Origin: Deltaproteobacteria bacterium RIFOXYA12_FULL_61_11
Lineage (GTDB): Bacteria > Bdellovibrionota_F > JAHFAK01 > YA12-FULL-61-11
Direction: 5' to 3'
Assembly (NCBI GenBank): GCA_001799195.1
Contig: MGSU01000288.1
Coordinates: 1 to 5,790, forward strand
DNA: 5,790 bases
Shown: piece after piece, positions 1 to 5,790 of the stretch
Position numbering within the stretch: position 1 is the stretch's first letter
How the letters are laid out: the number at the start of each line of letters is the position of its first letter
Notes under the pieces: generated by a model
What the model saw: the letters and a program-made list of their open reading frames with translations, nothing else
What the model was told of the DNA's origin: nothing
Database searches by the model: none
Made by a program: the position numbers and the translations under genes

Positions 1-1254
1 CGAGCGGTACTTTGTTCGCAAGCCCTGCCCGGCGACGAGGTGCGCGTCAAGGTCGACAGGGTTTCGCGAGGCTTGATCCAAGGACGCGTTCACGAGCTCC
101 TCTTCTCGGGCGGCAAGCGCTATCGCCATCCCTGTCCTCACGAATTCCATTGTACTGGCTGTCCGCTCTTGTCCGCATCGCCGGAGTTCGAACAGCGCTT
201 CAAGCTGCACAGGATCGAGACCGCCCTGGCTTCTTGGCCGGAACGGCCCGCTGTACCTGAGCTCGAAATTCCGACCGAGCTTTTCGGGTACCGACGCCTG
301 GCGAAACAGGTGTTCCAAGCTGGCCCGCGAGGAGCGACCTTGGGCAGTTTTGTCGCCGGCACTCACCAAGTGACCTCGAACCGTGGCTGCCCGATACTCG
401 CCCCGGACCTGGCCGAAGCCATCGCTAGAATAGAGTACACCCTGCGCCGAGCCCGCGTGCGCGTCGCGGGCGATCCGGCGGCCAGCGGCTTACGTTATCT
501 GACCCTCCGAGGTAATCTTGCCGGCCAGCAGCTCCTTCTGCGGCTGACCTCCATCGGTCAGCCCTCTGCCGCTCTGCCAGCCCTGGTAAACAACCTGCTT
601 TCCGACGTGCCTGGACTGACCGGTATCGTCCTGGCCTCGACCGGAGCGGAAGAAGGCAATGTCTTCGCGGGTAAGGTCGTACACACGATCGGTACCTCGA
701 CCGTGACCGAACACCTCGGGGCCTACACCTACCGCTTCGGCTCCGAGAGTTTTTTCCAGGTCAATCCGCTCGCGGCCGCCAGATTGTTCGCCTTGGCCGG
801 GGAACTTGCCGGTACGGGAGAACGCTGCCTCGAGGCCTATGCCGGGGTCGGGGCCATGACTCTACCTCTGGCCGCACGCTACTCGGAGGTCCTCGCGCTC
901 GAGAGCGATCCGGCGGCGGTGACGGCTCTCCGCCGCAATGCCGAAGCCAATGGCCTGGGCAACCTCCACGTGCTCGCCGGCAAGGTCGAGGAGACGCTGG
1001 CAGCGGCCCTCGAAAGCCAACGCCCCGACCTCGTGCTTGCCGATCCACCGCGCAAGGGTCTGGGCATCGGCACGGTCGAACAACTCGGCCGCTCAAAGGT
1101 CCCGAGAGTGATCCTGCTCTCCTGCGATCCCACAGCCCTGGGCCGGGACGGCGCCGGCCTTCTCTCCCAAGGCTTCAAGGCAACTCGCCTGGTAGCACTG
1201 GATCAATTCCCCCGCACCGCCCATGTCGAAACCGTGACCCTCTTCGAGCGTTGA
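1..1254 (+). CDS. RlmD/TrmA-family 23S rRNA (uracil-5-)-methyltransferase, 5' end outside the window
   Basis: Class I SAM-dependent enzyme that transfers a methyl group to carbon 5 of uridine in RNA; the RlmD/RlmC branch modifies 23S rRNA in the cytoplasm. The frame is open from base 1, so 417 codons are visible. The GTG at base 40 is internal, because the preceding residues (ALPGDE) belong to the N-terminal TRAM RNA-binding domain. Numbering from that GTG, Cys32, Cys38 and Cys41 (C-x5-C-x2-C) plus Cys117 match the four [4Fe-4S] ligands of RlmD. ESFFQVN (236-242) is the conserved motif before the methyltransferase fold. CLEAYAGVGAMTLPLA (263-278) is the SAM-binding loop and ADPPRKG (334-340) the motif IV region. 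SCDPTALGRD (361-370) carries the catalytic Cys362, and HVE (395-397) the C-terminal base Glu397. No key residue is missing. Length fits the family (E. coli RlmD has about 430 residues), so only some 15-20 residues should be off the edge. The choice between RlmD, RlmC and dual-specificity RlmCD cannot be made from motifs. The gap to the next gene is 6 or 63 bases depending on its start. Confidence 0.93.
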   Translation, partial: RAVLCSQALPGDEVRVKVDRVSRGLIQGRVHELLFSGGKRYRHPCPHEFHCTGCPLLSASPEFEQRFKLHRIETALASWPERPAVPELEIPTELFGYRRLAKQVFQAGPRGATLGSFVAGTHQVTSNRGCPILAPDLAEAIARIEYTLRRARVRVAGDPAASGLRYLTLRGNLAGQQLLLRLTSIGQPSAALPALVNNLLSDVPGLTGIVLASTGAEEGNVFAGKVVHTIGTSTVTEHLGAYTYRFGSESFFQVNPLAAARLFALAGELAGTGERCLEAYAGVGAMTLPLAARYSEVLALESDPAAVTALRRNAEANGLGNLHVLAGKVEETLAAALESQRPDLVLADPPRKGLGIGTVEQLGRSKVPRVILLSCDPTALGRDGAGLLSQGFKATRLVALDQFPRTAHVETVTLFER

Positions 1255-1317
1255 AACGCATTGACCCGGTCTCGCCGCGAAGCTAGGCTGACAAGAACCC
1301 ACCGATGGTTACCCGAT

Positions 1318-2742
1318 ATGCCCTCCCGCTTGCTCGCGCCATGCTTGTTCATCCTCGGCCTCCTCGGCTCGAGCTTGCTGTTCTTCCTCTATCTCTACCC
1401 ATCCCTCTCCACAGAACCGCCCCCCAAGGTAGCTCAGCGCACCTCGGTAGTCCTGATCACCTTCGACACCATGCGGTCGGATCACCTCTCTCTGCATGGC
1501 TATCCGCGCACGACCACTCCGACCCTCGACTCCCTGGCTCGCCACGCCGGCGTCTTCAACAATGCGATGTCGCCCATCCCGCTGACCTACGCGGCTCACG
1601 TCTCCATACTCTCAGGGCTCGAGCCGGCCAACCACGGGGTTCTGTCCAACCCGGACCCGATACCTGCCGGGATCCCCATGCTGCCCTCGATCTTGGCCGC
1701 ACGGGGCTACCGCACTGCGGCAGTGGTCAGCGGCAGGACCTTGCACTCGCGCCTCACCGACCTCAGCCAACACTTCCACCACTACGAGGACTCCTTTCGC
1801 GGTGAGGAACGCAACGCCGAACTGACCACGACCACCGCCCTGAAGGTACTCGCAACCATCTACCGGGATCCCTTCTTCCTCTGGGTCCACTACTTCGACC
1901 CCCATGCCGATTACGCACCACCGAGAGATGCAGTTTCCTCCTATTATCCTGGCCACGCGCCCGAGACCTTCGTCCTGCATTCCCTGATCCCTGGGCACGA
2001 GGCCCGCGGCCTCCTCTTCGCCCGGCCCGAGTTCCAAGACCGACTCATCGCCCAGTACGACGGCGAGCTCGCCTTTGCCGATCGTTGGTTCGGCAGCCTG
2101 CTCGACGAGCTCGTGCGTCGCAACCTCTTCGAAGACCTCCTGCTCGTGGTCACCGCTGACCACGGCGAAGGCTTGACCGAACGCGGGGGCCTCTTCGACC
2201 ACTCGGAATATCTCCACCATGCCGCCCTGGCAGTGCCTTTGTTGGTCAAACCGCCGCGGTGGCACCACTCGCGACGAATCAATCAGGTCGTCGGTCTGAT
2301 CGACCTCGCACCCACGATACTCGACTACCTCGAGATCGAAGCCAACCCGGCAATGCAGGGTCAGTCGCTACGCACCCTGCTCGAGGACAATCCCAGCGGC
2401 TGGCAAGAGCTTTATTACGCCAAACTCTTCCGCGGTTGGGAAAATACCCCTCTACAACAACAGACCGTGGCGGTGCGCAGGAGGAACGAGAAAGCAATAC
2501 TGACGTATCTCAACGACAATCGTACCGGGAGCCGCCGCACCATGAGCGAAGAACTGTACCTGCTCGACCTGGACCCGGGTGAAACTCGCGATCTCGCGGC
2601 AACCCAGCCCCAACTCCTGACCGAGTTGCGTACCTTGGCCGAACACTGGGAGGCCGGCCGAGACCATCAGCTACCGCGAGAGGCCCCTCCCCTGCCTCCG
2701 GACGAGCACGAACGCCTGCGTTCCCTCGGGTACCTCCAGTGA
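1318..2742 (+). CDS. Membrane-anchored sulfatase-like protein (alkaline phosphatase superfamily)
   Basis: Predicted metal-dependent hydrolase or transferase of sulfate or phosphate esters, held in the membrane with its catalytic domain outside the cytoplasm. I chose ATG 1318 (474 residues) because it puts a hydrophobic anchor at residues 5-27. An in-frame TTG at 1261 would add 19 polar residues; neither start has a clear ribosome binding site. In numbering from 1318, VVLITFDTMRSDHL (44-57) carries the first metal-binding Asp (Asp50). PLTYAAHVSILSGL (88-101) is the nucleophile loop. FDPH (193-196) precedes the middle of the domain. TADHGEG (280-286) and FDHSEYL (293-299) provide the second metal-site Asp/His residues. 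VGLIDLAPTILDYL (325-338) and RLRSLGYL (466-473) are typical C-terminal motifs of the family. The residue aligned with the Cys/Ser that becomes formylglycine is Thr90, and the usual Pro and Arg of CxPxR are Ala and His. A true sulfatase activity is therefore doubtful; phosphodiesterase or phospho-group transferase activity, as in Thr-nucleophile relatives, is an alternative. It lies just after the methyltransferase on the same strand, probably cotranscribed. Confidence 0.88.
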   Translation: MPSRLLAPCLFILGLLGSSLLFFLYLYPSLSTEPPPKVAQRTSVVLITFDTMRSDHLSLHGYPRTTTPTLDSLARHAGVFNNAMSPIPLTYAAHVSILSGLEPANHGVLSNPDPIPAGIPMLPSILAARGYRTAAVVSGRTLHSRLTDLSQHFHHYEDSFRGEERNAELTTTTALKVLATIYRDPFFLWVHYFDPHADYAPPRDAVSSYYPGHAPETFVLHSLIPGHEARGLLFARPEFQDRLIAQYDGELAFADRWFGSLLDELVRRNLFEDLLLVVTADHGEGLTERGGLFDHSEYLHHAALAVPLLVKPPRWHHSRRINQVVGLIDLAPTILDYLEIEANPAMQGQSLRTLLEDNPSGWQELYYAKLFRGWENTPLQQQTVAVRRRNEKAILTYLNDNRTGSRRTMSEELYLLDLDPGETRDLAATQPQLLTELRTLAEHWEAGRDHQLPREAPPLPPDEHERLRSLGYLQ

Positions 2743-2921
2743 CCCCAGCCTCCCTGCAACCAACCCACGACCGCGACGAGAAGAACTCGAAACCCGCGAT
2801 CCTCGGCTTTATCTCGTTCGCCGTCATGCTCTACGAACTGAGTGTGGTACGCTTGACGAGAGCCTTCATCTGGTACCACGGTGCCACCTCGCCGATCGCT
2901 GTATGGCAAGAATTACCATGA
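2739..2921 (+). pseudogene. Possible N-terminal remnant of a polytopic membrane protein (spermidine synthase-like membrane family)
   Basis: A 60-codon frame starting at a GTG that overlaps the sulfatase stop (GTGA, 2739-2742), the arrangement expected for translational coupling. Residues 1-19 are polar and residues 20-34 form one hydrophobic segment (AILGFISFAVMLYEL). After it comes YELSVVRLTRAFIWYHGA (32-49). This resembles the opening of large multi-spanning proteins related to membrane-bound spermidine synthases, which begin with a helix, then a Tyr/Leu-Glu-x-x-x-x-Arg-Leu motif and a Trp-Tyr-His motif, and continue for several hundred residues. Here the frame stops at 2919-2921 after PIAVWQELP, and no continuation of that family is visible in the other two frames. 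I read it as a truncated remnant, with the break between about 2890 and 2921. The next gene starts inside it, at 2903. It could instead be a genuine small single-span protein. The family match is from memory of motifs and is moderate. Confidence 0.45.
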
Positions 2922-4156
2922 TTGCAGTACGTTCGAGATCAACCTTCCTCTGCCTACCCCTGGGAATAGGATGCTACTTCGTCTATCAAGCACTCTTCCC
3001 CATTAGCTTCGACCTCGACGCAATGAACCACCGTTTCTTCGGCAGTGATGGCGAATACATCGTCCGGCACTACCTTGAGGGGATCAAGGAGAACCAGGCC
3101 GACCATCTGCTCTACCATGCCATAGCAGATCTGTTCCACGGGCAGGGGACCATCCCCCCGGCCCATGTCGTCGAGCTCCATCGCTACCTGAGCGCGAGCA
3201 GTGGTGCGATTCTGGTCAGTCTTGCCTTCCTGTTCGTCCTCTTTCTCGGAGGAGGACTATTCCTGGCACTCGCTCTCGCTCTCCTGCTCGGGGGAAACAC
3301 CAGTGTGTTGTACTTCTCTTCGACCGTGGAAACCTTCTTGCCAAGTCTGCTATGGGGTTTCTCTGCCTGTTTCCTGACCTTGAGGTTGGTACAGGCACCG
3401 AGGTCTTGGCTCCTCGCCGTCGCCTTGGGCACCTGTCTGGGGTTGGCCTTTCTCTTCCGCAGCGATGGCATTCTTTTCCTGTTCTTGATCGTCCTGCTGC
3501 CCTGGCGTTCGGGCTTGAGTATCTCCAGCTTGACCGCACTCCTGCTCGGAGGTATCTGCGTAGGTGGGTTGGGTTACATGATCCTGGCCTGGAGTATCCA
3601 CGACGTACCACCATCCGAGATCCTCCCCTGGTTGTTCGGCAGCATGCGACGCCCCCAGGTCCTCACCGGTCAATGGGGTTCATTCTCAAACTTCACTCCC
3701 GACAACCTGAGTGCAGTGTTTATCAACCATGTGCTCTTCTCAATACTTCCTCCGGAACCGACCAGCATCGGGAGGTTCTCAGATGTAGCTCATTACCACC
3801 TCCTTGCTTGGCCACTCGTCCTTGCCCTCGTCGCCCTGATTATCTCCGGTCTTTGTAGCCCCTCCCGCCTCTTGCCCCCCTCAGCTAACCCCTTGCGCAA
3901 AGCCGCAATGCTCTGGTTCTTCCCGCACCTCCTCTTCGCCCTCTGGTTGGGCCCCCACGAGCCGTTCCTGTTCTCGATCCTGAATACCCCTGCCCTGTGG
4001 TTGCTCTGCTGTCGAGGAGGGCTGTTCCTGACCCAACCCTTTGCAGGAAAACAAGCAAAGCTACGAACAACGATCCTCGTGATGCTGTGTCTGGGCCTAT
4101 GGGCACACAACCTCCTACTTTTCATCTTTCCCTTGGCCTCTGGACAGATCTGGTAG
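2903..4156 (+). CDS. Polytopic membrane protein, probable GT-C-fold glycosyltransferase
   Basis: Predicted integral cytoplasmic-membrane protein of 417 residues. The pattern suits lipid-linked-sugar glycosyltransferases of the GT-C class, which move a sugar from a polyprenyl-phosphate donor to an acceptor at the outer face; donor and acceptor are unknown. A first helix lies at about residues 16-33. A large polar loop (34-100) follows with FFGSDGEYIVRHY (45-57); Asp49 is the best candidate for the catalytic acid seen in the first outer loop of GT-C enzymes. Further hydrophobic segments lie near 103-131, 134-160, 168-200, 208-230, 302-317, 334-350, 353-370 and 389-413. Other marks are SSTVETF (139-145), FRSDGI (185-190) and GPHEPFLFS (350-358). 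The ATG at 2903 overlaps the preceding short frame by 19 bases; an ATG at 2918 is an alternative, and neither has a good ribosome binding site. It appears related to the convergent - strand gene. The GT-C assignment rests on architecture and weak motifs, so a membrane protein of unknown function is the safe reading. Confidence 0.8.
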   Translation: MARITMIAVRSRSTFLCLPLGIGCYFVYQALFPISFDLDAMNHRFFGSDGEYIVRHYLEGIKENQADHLLYHAIADLFHGQGTIPPAHVVELHRYLSASSGAILVSLAFLFVLFLGGGLFLALALALLLGGNTSVLYFSSTVETFLPSLLWGFSACFLTLRLVQAPRSWLLAVALGTCLGLAFLFRSDGILFLFLIVLLPWRSGLSISSLTALLLGGICVGGLGYMILAWSIHDVPPSEILPWLFGSMRRPQVLTGQWGSFSNFTPDNLSAVFINHVLFSILPPEPTSIGRFSDVAHYHLLAWPLVLALVALIISGLCSPSRLLPPSANPLRKAAMLWFFPHLLFALWLGPHEPFLFSILNTPALWLLCCRGGLFLTQPFAGKQAKLRTTILVMLCLGLWAHNLLLFIFPLASGQIW

Positions 4157-4199
4157 ATGGCAGCAGAGAATATGAAGCGGGTGGCTTGGTATTTCAGGA
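4157..4199. other. Short convergent intergenic gap
   Basis: The two membrane-protein genes meet tail to tail with 43 bases between their stop codons (TAG at 4154-4156 on +, TGA at 4202-4200 on -). A bidirectional terminator would be expected here, but only a 4-base stem (AAGC/GCTT around GGGTG) is visible and there is no following T tract on either strand. Termination may be Rho-dependent or lie inside the coding ends. Confidence 0.5.
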
Positions 4200-5423
4200 T
4201 CAGGGAATGAAGAATGGGAGGTTGCATGCCGCTAGTACTACCGCGAGGAGGAAGAATACCGCACGTCCCGAGAAACCCCGCGTGTGCAGCAACGGCATGG
4301 TCAGTATAACGGCAAGTGGGGGAAGCAGTGGGGCAGAAACCAGGAAAGTTTCATGTGGGGCTACCCCGTAGAGCACACACAAACGGCCACCGAGCATGGC
4401 ACAATAGGCGCCTGAGAGCCAATCCCATGAACGAAGCAGACGAAGAATGAGGAACCCCCAGCCCACGATGAGGCAAAACAGGAAGACCGTTCCTGGCAGG
4501 GAAGTACCATACGTCGTTATGGTCGGTTCGAAATAGCCAAAGTACGGCGGGTGATACATGGGTTGGGCGAAGGCCACAGTATGGGAAGGCAGGGCGAGGG
4601 GCTGTACCAATAGCCCGAGGAACAAGCACTGCAACGGCCGATCCGTGACCAACCTGCAGTAGTAGTTCTTGGCCGTGAACATGGAATAATACGCCCAGAG
4701 GTTCTCACCTCTCAAGAGGAAGAGACCCTCGAGCATCGTATAAGCAAGGGCCAAACCGAGAAATCCTGCCAATACGTGGCGCGTGGCCACGAGAACACTT
4801 CGCTTCCTGAGCTGCATGGCATGAGCCAAGGGTATCACGACCAAGGCAGCACACAGGATATCGCTCAAAACCGCACAGCAATACAGGAGGATCGCCCCTG
4901 CAATCGAACCCCAAGTCGTCCGGTCTCGATGATGTTGTACCCAACACAGATAGGCAGTGGAGAAAAAGGTACTGACAATTCCGGATTCAGGGGTAGTAGC
5001 AAAGAACAGGAAAGATCCCGAACATCCGCAGAACAGGGCCAGAGCAGAGGCAGTAAGCCGCCCCCCTCCGAGCAGTAGGCCCAAAGCATACACCAGAACA
5101 ACGCAACCCGCACCACACAGGGCAAAAGGCAATTTCTGGGCTAGGAGCGGGGACAAGAGGGCACTCATCTGCGAATACCATGAACTATACAAAACCAGAA
5201 GTACCTGCACGAGCGGGTGTCGCGAAGACCACCATGTCGAATCGGGAGCCCCCGATACTATTCTGACATAGACCGGCGTGTCGGCTCCACAGGCCTGATC
5301 ATAGAAAGAGACACTAGCGACCCTGATCTGATTGAGATGGAGGTAGAGCAAGAAGAAACCAGAGAACAGGAGAATACCTGGAAGAAGCTTTTTAGGGCTT
5401 CTTGATGTCAAGGGAGACGCCAT
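4200..5423 (-). CDS. Polytopic membrane protein, probable GT-C-fold glycosyltransferase (distant paralogue of the + strand neighbour)
   Basis: Predicted integral cytoplasmic-membrane protein of 407 residues. I chose the ATG at 5423-5421 because AGGA sits four bases upstream and it leaves a normal 12-residue basic N-terminus before the first helix. An in-frame ATG at 5489 would add 22 polar residues (429 total) and has no visible ribosome binding site. In the shorter numbering, a helix at 13-30 precedes a polar loop with CGADTPVYVRIV (45-56) and SSRHPLV (66-72); Asp48 is the candidate catalytic Asp of the GT-C first outer loop. Hydrophobic segments follow near 101-120, 123-142, 149-162, 169-203, 216-237, 267-279, 309-330, 339-354, 364-379 and 388-406. 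FATTPES (141-147), VLSDIL (185-190) and APHETFLVS (355-363) match, in the same order, SSTVETF, FRSDGI and GPHEPFLFS of the convergent gene. That supports common descent. The acceptor sugar or lipid is unknown. Base composition is lower in GC than in the methyltransferase and sulfatase genes. Confidence 0.8.
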   Translation of the reverse strand: MASPLTSRSPKKLLPGILLFSGFFLLYLHLNQIRVASVSFYDQACGADTPVYVRIVSGAPDSTWWSSRHPLVQVLLVLYSSWYSQMSALLSPLLAQKLPFALCGAGCVVLVYALGLLLGGGRLTASALALFCGCSGSFLFFATTPESGIVSTFFSTAYLCWVQHHRDRTTWGSIAGAILLYCCAVLSDILCAALVVIPLAHAMQLRKRSVLVATRHVLAGFLGLALAYTMLEGLFLLRGENLWAYYSMFTAKNYYCRLVTDRPLQCLFLGLLVQPLALPSHTVAFAQPMYHPPYFGYFEPTITTYGTSLPGTVFLFCLIVGWGFLILRLLRSWDWLSGAYCAMLGGRLCVLYGVAPHETFLVSAPLLPPLAVILTMPLLHTRGFSGRAVFFLLAVVLAACNLPFFIP

Positions 5424-5686
5424 CACATCCTGATCAGATCGGCGTACATGGTTAGGACTGTTCCCTTTCTCGAAGTAGCTGTCAATCATCCAAGAAAAAC
5501 GTCAGCAGTGAAGAGCGAAGCACCAAGAGGCAGGAACTCACGAGCGATCAGGGGAGGAGAAGAAGGAAGGAGGATGGGGAGAGAAACAGAAGGCGCAGAG
5601 GTAGCGTTGAAGAACCGAAAAGGGAGCACTTGCTGTAATGCGGGTACAGGTTTCGAAGGGGGGTAGTCTTGAGCACGCGGTACCGA
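5424..5686. other. Upstream region of the - strand membrane protein, no confident gene
   Basis: This stretch should contain the promoter and leader of the - strand GT-C-like gene, but I see no convincing -35/-10 pair. It is strongly strand-biased: the + strand is rich in A and G, including a nearly pure purine run at 5550-5586 with one T at 5575. Reading frames that cross it on either strand translate to low-complexity Arg/Gly/Glu-rich or Leu/Ser/Pro-rich sequence, with no recognisable motif. The 66 bases nearest the gene (5424-5489) may be coding if the longer start is used. Confidence 0.5.
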
Positions 5687-5790
5687 TCAGGAGGAGTCGA
5701 AGGAAAAGCGAATTTGGAAAGGTTGTCTGAGGAAAGCAGAGAAGTGCTCGAAATCAAAGGGGCAGGTTCGCCAGGCTTCAAGGACCAGCA
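5687..5790 (-). CDS. Possible C-terminal end of a gene entering from the right edge
   Basis: On the - strand a frame is open from the window edge (first full codon 5788-5786) to a TGA at 5689-5687, giving 33 residues that include EAWRTCPFDFEHFSAFLRQ. The composition is mixed, with several aromatic residues (Trp, five or more Phe), and looks more like a folded protein tail than the low-complexity alternative - strand frame. That other frame is also open from the edge and runs further left to 5548. If real, this gene would lie upstream of the - strand GT-C-like gene in the same direction, leaving about 260 bases between them. I do not recognise the family. With so little sequence the call is tentative. 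Confidence 0.3.
   Translation of the reverse strand, partial: LVLEAWRTCPFDFEHFSAFLRQPFQIRFSFDSS

Noticed and set aside
1305-1805. 166-residue + strand frame overlapping the start of the sulfatase-like gene
   Set aside because: Pro/Arg/His/Leu-rich composition typical of an out-of-frame reading of the real gene, with no domain.
1612-2268. 218-residue open frame on the - strand, opposite the sulfatase-like gene
   Set aside because: It lies wholly inside a gene with clear family motifs on the other strand. Its translation is Gly/Val/Glu-rich with no recognisable domain, as expected of a shadow frame in high-GC coding DNA.
2893-2931. Imperfect 10-base direct repeat (GATCGCTGTA near 2895 and GATTGCAGTA near 2921) as a possible target-site duplication at the junction
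   Set aside because: Only 8 of 10 bases match and no transposase or inverted-repeat ends are seen nearby; chance similarity is likely.
3793-4227. 144-residue - strand frame spanning the end of the + strand GT-C-like gene
   Set aside because: Mostly antisense to a well-supported membrane protein; Arg-rich with no motifs.
5426-5442. TGATCA palindrome and nearby GATC-containing repeats as an operator
   Set aside because: It is short, lies next to or inside the possible coding start of the - strand gene, and similar GATC-rich words recur in the coding sequence at about 5295 and 5325.
5448-5666. 72-residue + strand frame in the purine-rich region
   Set aside because: Arg/Gly/Glu-rich translation that follows directly from the A/G-rich composition, and it overlaps the upstream end of the - strand gene.
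5548-5781. 77-residue - strand frame at the right edge, starting from TTG
   Set aside because: Leu/Ser/Pro-rich low complexity across the pyrimidine-rich tract, no motif, weak start codon. The alternative frame ending at 5687 looks more protein-like.

Overview
The window looks like chromosomal DNA from a bacterium of moderately high GC content. The left half is about 60% GC with strong G/C third positions. The right half is less GC-rich: 60-base lines counted by hand give 62% at 781-840, 57% at 3781-3840 and 48% at 4681-4740. The style of the sulfatase-fold protein (PLT-type active-site loop, C-terminal 'RLRSLGYL' tail) is one I associate with Acidobacteriota and other large-genome environmental phyla. 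That placement is inference and weak.

Left to right: (1) an RNA 5-methyluridine methyltransferase of the RlmD/TrmA family on the + strand, whose first residues lie outside the window; (2) a membrane-anchored alkaline-phosphatase-superfamily protein, annotated here as sulfatase-like although its nucleophile position is Thr rather than Cys/Ser; (3) a 60-codon reading frame whose GTG overlaps the sulfatase stop, which looks like the N-terminal stub of a polytopic membrane protein; (4) a large polytopic membrane protein, probably of the GT-C glycosyltransferase fold, on the + strand; (5) a second GT-C-like membrane protein on the - strand, convergent with (4) and apparently a distant paralogue of it; (6) about 260 bases with no confident gene, including a purine-rich tract; (7) a possible C-terminal piece of another - strand gene leaving at the right edge.

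The methyltransferase is a housekeeping RNA-modification enzyme and probably unrelated in function to what follows. The sulfatase-fold protein and the two GT-C-like proteins would all act at the cytoplasmic membrane or its outer face. They could contribute to building or trimming surface glycans or lipids, but nothing in the sequence fixes a substrate. The most notable feature is the junction near 2890-2921. There the high-GC block ends in a truncated membrane-protein start and a lower-GC block with the paralogous membrane proteins begins. This fits an old insertion or replacement event. I found no tRNA, rRNA, CRISPR array, insertion sequence or convincing new defence-like system.
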